From contig URFB01000036.1 of assembly GCA_900547045.1 (NCBI GenBank), positions 1 through 9,626 of the forward strand: a stretch of DNA of 9,626 nt. Reading direction: 5' to 3'. Origin of the DNA: an uncultured Mollicutes bacterium. Its GTDB lineage: Bacteria > Bacillota_I > Bacilli_A > Acholeplasmatales > Anaeroplasmataceae. Of the stretch, positions 1 through 6,580 are shown one piece after another; position 1 is the stretch's first letter, and every line of letters begins with the position of its first letter. The position numbers and the translations under genes were made by a program. The notes below the pieces were generated by a model. The model ran no database searches. It had not been told where the DNA came from and saw only the letters and a list, made by a program, of their open reading frames with translations.

Positions 1-2949
1 ATCAAGCTCAATTGTACCATTGCCCCTAATTACATAGCCATAGAAGGCTTGGGTAAGCTCCTTAGTAAAGCTTTGATTATCAGTAATATAATAGCGTGCA
101 TTGGCAGGATTATTTATAGTACCTTGGGCAAGAAGTGCCATTTGAAGCTCAGATATCGCTACATAGCGATGCTCATAGGTATCAGTTATAACAAGCTTAT
201 AATATCTAATGCTTGATTCCTTAAAGCTTAAATTTGCTTTTCTACCATTATAGCTAATATCATTATACTCACCAAGTAGCGTCATATTATCAAGGCTTGT
301 ACCTCCATATAACTGGAGTGCAATTGGGTTTTGACGGTTATTATGATCATAGCCCGTAATCATAAGACAGTTTGCGCTATTAACGCTTCCTAAATCAATG
401 GTAAGCTCAAAGTTCTCAGAGGTAATAAGCTTATTTTTAACGCTATGATAGCTTGTAGAAATATCATCATCAATAAGATTTTTAATATTTAGATTGTCAT
501 CCCAGGCAGCGAATGATTCAGTGTATGAAACAACGCTTGCATTAGTATTTGGAATTGTTCTTGATAAGTCACTATAGCTTCTTGGGTAATTATCGCTATG
601 CTCGATAATTTGAGGCTTAGAGCCTAAATCATTACATAAATAGCCAGAATTAATTGATTTTAAATTATTATCAAAGCTAGGAAATAGCTCCGCAAAGCCA
701 TCAGGATGATATGATTGGATAACTACCTCAAAATAAATGTAATCACCCTTTTTAACCTTAAAGGTTTTATTAGTATTATTAATATTAATTGGATTTGATC
801 TTGGTGAATCAATTATATCAGTATAGCTATTTGTATTAAGACCTAAGGAAAGAAGCGTATTACTACGATTTGATGTTCTTCCCGAAATGGTATAGCTACC
901 ATCCTGTGGCATATAGATTTTTCCATGATATACACAAATCTTATTGTAGGATACTCCATTAACAAAATGGTTATTAGTGCTTTCATCCTTCTTTTCTGTG
1001 TAGCCTGCATAATTAGCTGCCTTAGCCTCAGCTATTGAGCTATATAGTGAAGAAGAATAGATATAGGTAGTCTTATCAATGCCCTGATATTGAGGCTTAA
1101 GCTCGAAAATGATTGTTTCTTCAGATGTTAAATTAAGCGCTTCATTTTTAAGCTCAAGGACGAGCTTAATCTTTCCTGATTGCTTAAGTCCATCAGGAGT
1201 ATAGCTTAAAATATTATTATTTTTGCTTAGCTTACCACTTTCAGGGCTTGAAACGCTCTTAAGCTTATATGTAAAGCCTGAAGGAAGAGTAAGGCTTTGG
1301 TCTAAATCAATTTGATAATCGCTTCCAGGAGTAATAGAATACGGAAGAACTGTAATAATATCATTTTGATTAATAACACGACCTGTTTGTTCCTTCAAGG
1401 TTACAGGAATAAAAGGCTTAAGGCTATTATAGCTTTGCTTTACCTCATCAGAAACACTTTGATTTAAAAGGCTGAAGTAGTAATTCATATTATAGCCAGT
1501 AGCCTCTGATAGAGCCTTATACCAGGTATCAGCGCCGCCACTTCCTTTACCATATTTTGCAGCCTTAATGAAGGTATCAACACCAAAGGTATGAATAATA
1601 TCAGCGTAAGTATTTAAGGATGAAATGGTATTTCCATTTGCAGATTGAGCTAAAGTTTCCTTAAGGCTTACCTGCGGATCTAAATAACGGTTCCAACCGG
1701 ATAGATTAGAACGATTTTGACTTATTTGGGTGTAGTTAATATAAGAAAGAAGGCTTATAGCGTTATTAGTAACCTCATCACCAGGATTAAAGCCATAGCG
1801 TTGGAAATGGTGATTAAATTCATGAATAGGACCCCAGCTTCCATTTGTTACAAAGCTCTCATAATTTAAGGAACCGGACATCCAATCAGGAGGTAGGTTA
1901 CACCAGTTACGGCCAACAAAGGCTACCGCACTACCAGCTGCGATAAAGGGATCATATATAAAGGTAATACCAAGGTTTGAATTAGAGCCCATAGGAATTT
2001 GACGGCTGATGTTTGAAACATTAAGCCAGAAATTAGATATCTGATTAAGATTATCATAATCGAGGCTAGCGTACGCCTTAGGACCTGAGTGTCTTACACA
2101 TTTGTCCCAAACCTCTAAATCGAAATAAGGAGCGGATTTTTCCTTTAGACGATTAAATTCCTCTTTAGTAGTTAAGCCATAAATGAAGTGACAATATTCA
2201 AGTGCACCAGAAATTTTTACAGTGAAGGTGCATTGTTTATTTGGTGTGATATAAATAGGACCACCAAGGAAGCTTCCTACATAGCTTGTAGTACTATCGG
2301 CAAGCATTTCATTACCCATTAGAGGCATTCTTGAAAAATCATTTCTAGCCTTCCAAATATTATTTAATTGATTATTTTGAGAATACTGACCGATTTCAAC
2401 CCTAACACCACCAGTGCTTTTTAGGTCTTCCTCAGACATTTCAATGGTAATAACCTCACCTGCTGGAGCGTAAAGACCAGTGATATGGTTTCCGCCTACT
2501 CTAGCTTCGGTAGTAATTTCCTTAATTACGGCCTCTTCATTATCATCAGGAGACCCATAATAGTTATATGAGGCGGTTGTGTGCTTATAAAGCTTACGAT
2601 CAAGCTTTTCGCCATTTAAATAAAGATTACCATCCTTATCCATACTATCATAGGTATTTTTACTACTTTTTAGATAGTCTGATTCTGCAAGAAGAGCATC
2701 CTTTTTTTCATCAGTAATGTTAGGAATGCTTGTACCATAAACAGGGTATTCAGGTGACCCTTCATTGCTAATTTCTGGGTGCTGTCTTTTTACAGTGCCA
2801 AGAAGCTTGAAGGATTGTCCAATCTTTACATTCTCACCGCTAAAGCTTATTTCCTTAGCAATAGATGGGCTTTCAGTTGTAACCTTACAGCTTGCAAGAC
2901 CAAAGCCTAATGCTAATGATATTAGTCCAATTAACGTTTTCCTTTTCAT
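1..2949 (-). CDS. M60-like peptidase lipoprotein with PA14-like and F5/8 type C domains (C-terminus missing)
   Basis: The minus-strand frame is open from ATG at 2949 to the window edge, 983 codons without a stop. The N-terminus is a lipoprotein signal: KRK, a hydrophobic stretch at about residues 5-19, then lipobox LASC with Cys21, so the protein is probably anchored outside the membrane. About residues 150-260 resemble the beta-sandwich that precedes M60 domains (TGLYAPAGE near 157, LGGPIYIT near 228). The gluzincin site is HEFNH at 376-380, followed by FQ, with Glu392 in GDEVTNN as likely third zinc ligand, fitting HEXXHX(8,28)E. An Ig-like segment (about 535-620), a PA14-like domain (about 627-760) and an F5/8 type C/CBM32-like domain (about 800-940) follow. 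M60-like enzymes cut glycoproteins such as mucins, and the accessory domains probably bind glycans; the substrate here is inferred. Alone on its strand, it starts after GGAGG (2955-2959). Confident on family, less so on domain borders. Confidence 0.9.
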   Translation of the reverse strand, partial: MKRKTLIGLISLALGFGLASCKVTTESPSIAKEISFSGENVKIGQSFKLLGTVKRQHPEISNEGSPEYPVYGTSIPNITDEKKDALLAESDYLKSSKNTYDSMDKDGNLYLNGEKLDRKLYKHTTASYNYYGSPDDNEEAVIKEITTEARVGGNHITGLYAPAGEVITIEMSEEDLKSTGGVRVEIGQYSQNNQLNNIWKARNDFSRMPLMGNEMLADSTTSYVGSFLGGPIYITPNKQCTFTVKISGALEYCHFIYGLTTKEEFNRLKEKSAPYFDLEVWDKCVRHSGPKAYASLDYDNLNQISNFWLNVSNISRQIPMGSNSNLGITFIYDPFIAAGSAVAFVGRNWCNLPPDWMSGSLNYESFVTNGSWGPIHEFNHHFQRYGFNPGDEVTNNAISLLSYINYTQISQNRSNLSGWNRYLDPQVSLKETLAQSANGNTISSLNTYADIIHTFGVDTFIKAAKYGKGSGGADTWYKALSEATGYNMNYYFSLLNQSVSDEVKQSYNSLKPFIPVTLKEQTGRVINQNDIITVLPYSITPGSDYQIDLDQSLTLPSGFTYKLKSVSSPESGKLSKNNNILSYTPDGLKQSGKIKLVLELKNEALNLTSEETIIFELKPQYQGIDKTTYIYSSSLYSSIAEAKAANYAGYTEKKDESTNNHFVNGVSYNKICVYHGKIYMPQDGSYTISGRTSNRSNTLLSLGLNTNSYTDIIDSPRSNPININNTNKTFKVKKGDYIYFEVVIQSYHPDGFAELFPSFDNNLKSINSGYLCNDLGSKPQIIEHSDNYPRSYSDLSRTIPNTNASVVSYTESFAAWDDNLNIKNLIDDDISTSYHSVKNKLITSENFELTIDLGSVNSANCLMITGYDHNNRQNPIALQLYGGTSLDNMTLLGEYNDISYNGRKANLSFKESSIRYYKLVITDTYEHRYVAISELQMALLAQGTINNPANARYYITDNQSFTKELTQAFYGYVIRGNGTIELD

Positions 2950-2954
2950 ATTAA

Positions 2955-2959
2955 CCTCC
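2955..2959 (-). promoter_or_regulatory. Shine-Dalgarno of the M60 lipoprotein gene
   Basis: The minus strand reads GGAGG here, five bases before the ATG at 2949. This fixes the start that gives a complete lipoprotein signal peptide. Confidence 0.85.
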
Positions 2960-2991
2960 ACAATAATTTTTAATTTAATTAATATCATTTT

Positions 2992-3021
2992 TTGACAAAA
3001 AACGACATATTAAAGTATAGC
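2992..3021 (+). promoter_or_regulatory. Possible plus-strand promoter overlapping the M60 promoter
   Basis: A perfect TTGACA at 2992-2997 is followed, after 18 bases, by TATAGC (3016-3021), which matches four of the six -10 positions. It points toward the HD-domain gene and would give it a long leader of roughly 145 bases. The -10 occupies almost the same bases as the opposite-strand -10 of the lipoprotein gene, so the two could not be used at the same moment. In AT-rich DNA this may be chance. Confidence 0.3.
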
Positions 3022-3042
3022 ATAAAGAGAAGTATTTTGAAA
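3014..3042 (-). promoter_or_regulatory. Probable sigma-A promoter of the M60 lipoprotein gene
   Basis: On the minus strand, TATACT (3019-3014) is preceded by TGC, making an extended -10 element. A weak -35, TTTCAA at 3042-3037, lies 17 bases upstream; shifted by one base, TTCAAA gives a 16-base spacer. Transcription would start near 3007, leaving a leader of about 58 bases. The -35 lies in a tandem repeat (3031-3056), which could be a regulator site. The call rests on consensus matching only. Confidence 0.55.
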
Positions 3043-3056
3043 AGTATTTTTTGAAA
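3031..3056. repeat. Short tandem direct repeat in the divergent promoter region
   Basis: Two adjacent units read AGTATTTTGAAA (3031-3042) and AGTATTTTTTGAAA (3043-3056), differing only by two extra T bases. The first unit contains the predicted -35 of the minus-strand lipoprotein promoter. Such a repeat can be a binding site for a regulator, but the low complexity means chance slippage is also plausible. Confidence 0.5.
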
Positions 3057-3062
3057 AACATT

Positions 3063-3099
3063 GAATCATCCTAGAAAAGATTAAAGCGCTTAATGATTC
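3063..3099. repeat. Inverted repeat GAATCAT/ATGATTC with an inner palindrome
   Basis: GAATCAT at 3063-3069 is matched by its reverse complement ATGATTC at 3093-3099, about 30 bases centre to centre. Flanking TTGAA at 3061-3065 also pairs with TTCAA at 3102-3106, with a two-base offset. An eight-base palindrome, AAGCGCTT (3084-3091), sits inside. The element lies between the divergent promoters, upstream of both genes, so an operator is more likely than a transcript hairpin. There is no T-run of the kind a terminator needs. Confidence 0.4.
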
Positions 3100-3117
3100 T
3101 GTTCAATTTTATTAGGC

Positions 3118-3147
3118 TTGGTATAATTATAAAAGCTGTGTTATAAT
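3118..3147 (+). promoter_or_regulatory. Sigma-A-type promoter of the HD-rnmV-ksgA operon
   Basis: TTGGTA at 3118-3123 and an exact TATAAT at 3142-3147 are 18 bases apart. TG at 3139-3140 makes the -10 of the extended type, TGTTATAAT. Transcription would begin near 3154, giving a short leader of under 20 bases that contains the Shine-Dalgarno AAAGGAGG (3158-3165) six bases before the ATG at 3172. A second TATAAT at 3122-3127 has no good -35. Confidence 0.65.
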
Positions 3148-3171
3148 GATTATATATAAAGGAGGCTCCTT

Positions 3172-4407
3172 ATGTATCAATTTGAAAGATTAGAAAGAAC
3201 TAAGGTCTTTAGAGATCCTATTTATGGCTATATTAATGTAGATTATAAAATTATTGCCCGATTAATTGATACCTATGAATTTCAGCGTTTACGTCGTATT
3301 CGTCAGCTTTCAGGTGTATCAATGGTGTTTCAAACCGCTGAGCATTCCCGTTTTACGCATAGCCTTGGTGCCTATGAGCTTGCTAATTTATGCCTAAAAG
3401 GAGTAGAAGGCCTTAAGGAGAGCCTTAGTGAATATGAGCAATTAGTTTTTTTAATTAGCGCTTTACTTCACGATGTTGGCCATGGTCCTTACTCTCACGC
3501 CTTTGAGCATATTATGCAGGTTTCACATGAGGAAATGACCGTTAGGCTTATTTTGGGTGATACCGAAATTAATAAAATATTAAAGGAAATTGAAGGTCTT
3601 GACCATGATGTAGCAAGTGTTATTGCTCATGAGGGAAAATATCCTTTAATTGAGTCTTTAACATCATCACAGCTTGATGTGGACCGTATGGATTATTTAT
3701 CAAGGGATGCCTATTTTACGGGTGCAAGCTATGGTAATATCGATTTTAGAAGAATTATTAGATCCTTGATGGTTAAGGAAGGAAAGCTTTACCTAAGAGC
3801 CTCAGGTGTTAACTCCGTTGAATCCTATATAATGGCCAGATACCATATGTATTGGCAGGTTTATTATCATCCGGTTGCTAGAGCCTATGAGCTTTTATTA
3901 CAATCGATTTATAAAAGAGTTTATGACCTAACCATTAATAATGTTCATATTAACGCCTCTGTTTCAGCCCTTATTAATGTTATTAAAAATTCGAATGATT
4001 TAGCATCCTATGTTTTGCTTGATGATTCCTATGTTAATGGTATGATTAAGCAGCTAACAAGTGTAGATGATGATATTTTAAGGGATTTAGCTCTTTCATT
4101 TGAAAAAAGACATTTATATAAATATAGAGAAATTGAATCACAAGCAGATGAGCTTTATTTGAAGCAAATTAGGGCTCAAATTCCTGAAAAATACTTGCCA
4201 TACTATTATATTGAAACGAAGGTTTCCCAAAGGGCGTATTTACATGTTGATTCAGATAAGTATGATATAAATGATATAAAAATTATTACACCAGCAGGCG
4301 ATATTATTTCTCTTGAGGAATATTCACCTATTATTAGAGGCTTAATATCATCTGCCTCAAAAACAAGTATTCGGGTATTTTATAAGGAGATTTTATGTCA
4401 AAAATAG
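3172..4407 (+). CDS. HD-domain phosphohydrolase, YwfO/dGTPase-like
   Basis: The 411-residue protein belongs to the HD-superfamily dNTP triphosphohydrolase-like group of Firmicutes (B. subtilis YwfO, Enterococcus EF1143). Landmarks are VFRDPIYGYI at 12-21, EFQRLRRIRQL at 36-46, EHSRFTHSLG at 57-66 with His63, the HD pair in LLHDVGHGPYSH (His100-Asp101), and QLDVDRMDYLSRDA at 167-180, which carries the last metal-binding Asp. Family members hydrolyse dNTPs or related phosphoesters in the cytoplasm; the substrate cannot be read from sequence. Length is close to the usual 430 or so. ATG follows a near-perfect AAAGGAGG. It overlaps rnmV by 13 bases, so the two are probably translationally coupled. 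In B. subtilis the YwfO gene is not beside rnmV, so this pairing is a lineage-specific arrangement. It might link nucleotide hydrolysis with RNA processing, which is inference. Confidence 0.93.
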   Translation: MYQFERLERTKVFRDPIYGYINVDYKIIARLIDTYEFQRLRRIRQLSGVSMVFQTAEHSRFTHSLGAYELANLCLKGVEGLKESLSEYEQLVFLISALLHDVGHGPYSHAFEHIMQVSHEEMTVRLILGDTEINKILKEIEGLDHDVASVIAHEGKYPLIESLTSSQLDVDRMDYLSRDAYFTGASYGNIDFRRIIRSLMVKEGKLYLRASGVNSVESYIMARYHMYWQVYYHPVARAYELLLQSIYKRVYDLTINNVHINASVSALINVIKNSNDLASYVLLDDSYVNGMIKQLTSVDDDILRDLALSFEKRHLYKYREIESQADELYLKQIRAQIPEKYLPYYYIETKVSQRAYLHVDSDKYDINDIKIITPAGDIISLEEYSPIIRGLISSASKTSIRVFYKEILCQK

Positions 4408-4934
4408 TAGTAGTAGAGGGTACTCACGATGAGGCCTTAATTAAACAGGTTTTTAAAAATCAAGCCTGTGTGGTGACAAACGGCTCAGAAATTTCTAAAG
4501 AAACCCTAGCTATGATTAAGAGCCTAAGCTTTGATAATGAAATCATTATCTTTACGGATCCTGACCATCCGGGTGAAAAAATAAGAGCGCGTGTGCATGA
4601 GGTGGTCCCTAATGCAATTGATTGCTTCATCAAGAAAAATGATTGCATTTCTAAAAATAAGAAAAAGGTTGGCGTTGAGCACGCAAGTAAAGAAGAAATT
4701 GCCACTCTTTTAGGGCCATATTTAAGTAATGATACTTTTATAAAGGGAAATATTACTAGACAGAATATTATTGCCTTAGGCCTTACCGGAGCTAATTCAG
4801 CTAAGCTTAGAGAGGAAGTATCCTTAAGGCTAAATATTGGTCGACCTAATGCTAAAACCTTCCTAAATAGGCTTAATATGCTAGGTCTTAGCTATCAAAA
4901 ATTAAAGGAAATAGTTGGTGAAATTAATGGATAA
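4395..4934 (+). CDS. rnmV: Ribonuclease M5 (5S rRNA maturation)
   Basis: RNase M5 cuts both strands of the 5S rRNA precursor in low-GC Gram-positives, helped by ribosomal protein L18. The 179-residue product has an N-terminal Toprim domain with the invariant Glu in VVEGTHDE (Glu8) and the DPDHPG motif at 55-60 (Asp55, Asp57) that binds catalytic metal. The family motif GVEHAS is at 93-98, and the C-terminal half is the usual M5 RNA-binding part (LGLTGANSAKLREEV near 128). Length matches the roughly 186-residue B. subtilis enzyme. The ATG lies inside the end of the HD-domain gene, and its Shine-Dalgarno (TAAGGAG, 4383-4389) is embedded in that gene. The rnmV-ksgA adjacency is the classical Firmicutes order and supports the call. 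Confidence 0.96.
   Translation: MSKIVVVEGTHDEALIKQVFKNQACVVTNGSEISKETLAMIKSLSFDNEIIIFTDPDHPGEKIRARVHEVVPNAIDCFIKKNDCISKNKKKVGVEHASKEEIATLLGPYLSNDTFIKGNITRQNIIALGLTGANSAKLREEVSLRLNIGRPNAKTFLNRLNMLGLSYQKLKEIVGEING
4917..4921 (+). promoter_or_regulatory. GGTGA ribosome binding site that decides the rsmA start
   Basis: GGTGA matches the part of the anti-Shine-Dalgarno (UCACC) just before the usual CUCC core. It lies five bases before ATG 4927. AAAGGAA at 4904-4910 would instead serve GTG 4918 or TTG 4915, so the start remains slightly ambiguous. Confidence 0.5.
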
Positions 4935-5796
4935 AATTGGTAGTGTTGAGCAAACACTTAAAATAATCAATGAAAATGATTTTTACATAAAAAAGAAATT
5001 TGGTCAAAATTTTATTATTGATCAAAACGTTTTGAATTCAATTGTAGACGCTTCCTTAATTGATAGTGATACCTGTGTTGTGGAAATTGGGCCAGGTCTT
5101 GGAAGCCTTACAGAGATAATGCTTAAGCGTGCTAAAAAGGTTATGTCATTCGAAATTGATAAGGATCTAATTCCTATTCTAAAAGGAAATTTAGGCTCTT
5201 ATGAAAGCTTTATTTTAATCAATGAGGATATTTTAAATGTTGATATTAATGCTTATTTAGAAAAGTATTTTAAGGGTGAGGAAAAGATAGCCCTAGTTGC
5301 GAATTTACCATATTATATTACAACTCCGATTATTCTTAAGCTTTTATCAGAAACGACAAGAATTAAGACCTATACAATGATGATGCAGGATGAGGTAGCC
5401 TGCCGTATTTGCTCAAAGCCGGATGTAAAGGATTATAATGCCTTATCGGTATGCATTCAGTATCGTGCTAAGGCCTCTAAGGTTTTAAGTATTTCTCGTA
5501 ATATCTTTGTGCCAAAGCCTAATGTTGATAGCGCTGTTATTCGTCTTGAGCTTTTTGACAATCCTCCCTTTAAAGCTCAAAATGAGGAATTTTTCTTTAA
5601 GCTTATAAGAGATGCCTTCTGTCAAAGAAGAAAAACTCTAGTTAATAATCTTAAGCAAACGGGCTATGATAAGGAGCTTGTGCTTAAGGCGCTAGATTCC
5701 TTAGGTCTTAACGTGTCTGTTAGATCTGAGGCCTTAGATGTTAGCGATTTTGTTAAGCTTAGTGATTACTTATGGCCTTATCACAATAAGAATTAG
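4927..5796 (+). CDS. rsmA: 16S rRNA (A1518/A1519-N6,N6)-dimethyltransferase
   Basis: RsmA (KsgA) uses S-adenosylmethionine to dimethylate two adjacent adenosines near the 3' end of 16S rRNA, a late check in 30S assembly. The 289-residue product shows the KsgA/Erm signatures: KKFGQNF at 23-29, SAM motif I VEIGPGLGSLT at 52-62, acidic motif FEID at 75-78, Asp101, and the catalytic NLPYY at 126-130. NVDSAVIRLE and FCQRRKTLVNNL follow toward the helical C-terminal domain. I chose ATG 4927 over TTG 4915 and GTG 4918 because MDKI then lines up with the N-terminus of B. subtilis KsgA, and GGTGA (4917-4921) sits five bases upstream. This start overlaps rnmV by eight bases, which implies translational coupling. 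The upstream starts would add four residues. Confidence 0.96.
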   Translation: MDKIGSVEQTLKIINENDFYIKKKFGQNFIIDQNVLNSIVDASLIDSDTCVVEIGPGLGSLTEIMLKRAKKVMSFEIDKDLIPILKGNLGSYESFILINEDILNVDINAYLEKYFKGEEKIALVANLPYYITTPIILKLLSETTRIKTYTMMMQDEVACRICSKPDVKDYNALSVCIQYRAKASKVLSISRNIFVPKPNVDSAVIRLELFDNPPFKAQNEEFFFKLIRDAFCQRRKTLVNNLKQTGYDKELVLKALDSLGLNVSVRSEALDVSDFVKLSDYLWPYHNKN

Positions 5797-5810
5797 CTCG
5801 TATAATATTA
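5778..5810 (+). promoter_or_regulatory. Possible promoter before yabG (sigma-K-like or sigma-A)
   Basis: TATAATATTA at 5801-5810 lies in the gap between rsmA and yabG. As a sigma-A promoter it pairs with TTATCA (5778-5783) at 17 bases. As a sporulation sigma-K promoter (consensus mACm, then CATAnnnTA), it pairs with CACA (5782-5785) at 15 bases, but the first C and last A of the -10 do not match. Both readings overlap the rsmA stop and leave only about 11 bases of leader before GTG 5824. In B. subtilis yabG is sigma-K dependent; which reading applies here is undecided. Confidence 0.35.
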
Positions 5811-5823
5811 TTGTGGTGGTTTA

Positions 5824-6576
5824 GTGGAATATGTTATAAGGAAAAAATATCATGGTGACATTTTATTTTATATTGAAAAAATTGAAAATAATATAGCATA
5901 TTTAAGAGGTGTATATGTAAGAATACTGGCAACAGCCTTGCTAGATGATTTAATTTATGTAAGTGCGAAGGAAAAAATCTTTTATGAAAATAAATGCCGG
6001 GCAAATAGGCATTTGTGGGACTTAACGAATAAGACCTCTAAGCACATCACTGGTAAAATATTACATATTGATAGTGATTTTGAATATTTAAAAAAATGTA
6101 ATGAAATATATGAAAAATTAGGATTATACGCCATATGTGTTTATCTTGATGAGGATGAATCAGAGCGATATGCTTTAGATTTGGTTGATGAATATGATAT
6201 TGATATTGTTGTTCTTACAGGTCATGATTCATATAATCAGTCAGATCCTTTAAGCCTTAATAGCTATCGTAATTCGAAGGCCTTCTATAAGGCGGTAAGA
6301 AGGCTTAGAGAAAAATATTTAAAGGATGAGCTTTTTATTTATGCTGGTGCCTGTCAGTCTAATTTTGAGGCTTTAATTGCCTCAGGAGCTAATGCGGCAT
6401 CATCTCCCAAAAGAATAAATATTGACGCTCTTGATCCCCTCGTTTGTGCGGTAATTGTCGCTACAACCCCCTTTAATTCCTTAATTCCCTATGATAAGGT
6501 TTGGGAATATTCAGTATCTAAGGGGGAGGGAATTGGTGGAATTGATTCCTATGGTAAAATGAGAATATTGAGGTAA
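5824..6576 (+). CDS. yabG: Sporulation-specific cysteine peptidase YabG
   Basis: YabG matures spore coat and cortex proteins (SpoIVA and SafA in Bacillus, CspBA in C. difficile) late in sporulation. The 250-residue product matches the family along its length: RKKYHGDILFYI at 6-17 (N-terminal domain), GKILHIDSDFEYLKKC at 77-92, DIVVLTGHDSY with His134, YRNSKAFY at 148-155, GACQSNFEALIASGAN with Cys177, SSPKRINIDALDP at 193-205 and the GIGGI C-terminus. His134 and Cys177 correspond to the catalytic His172/Cys218 pair reported for B. subtilis. It is about 40 residues shorter than B. subtilis YabG (290), mostly in the linker between N-terminal and catalytic domains. The start is GTG, since the frame has a stop at 5803 and no ATG close by; GGTGG (5815-5819) is a weak ribosome site. 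Position between rsmA and ispE is as in Bacillus, minus veg and sspF. Confidence 0.93.
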   Translation: MEYVIRKKYHGDILFYIEKIENNIAYLRGVYVRILATALLDDLIYVSAKEKIFYENKCRANRHLWDLTNKTSKHITGKILHIDSDFEYLKKCNEIYEKLGLYAICVYLDEDESERYALDLVDEYDIDIVVLTGHDSYNQSDPLSLNSYRNSKAFYKAVRRLREKYLKDELFIYAGACQSNFEALIASGANAASSPKRINIDALDPLVCAVIVATTPFNSLIPYDKVWEYSVSKGEGIGGIDSYGKMRILR

Positions 6577-6580
6577 TAAT

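Noticed and set aside
2765..2995. 76-codon plus-strand open frame
   Set aside because: It is antisense to the signal peptide and N-terminus of the M60 lipoprotein, which has a clear ribosome site and lipobox, and it has no recognisable domain.
4460..4705. 81-codon minus-strand open frame
   Set aside because: It lies entirely antisense to the conserved Toprim domain of rnmV and has no ribosome site or family resemblance.
4915..4926. Earlier rsmA start at TTG 4915 or GTG 4918
   Set aside because: ATG 4927 has its own GGTGA site and aligns with the family N-terminus; the earlier codons add only four unconserved residues, although AAAGGAA at 4904 keeps the choice slightly open.
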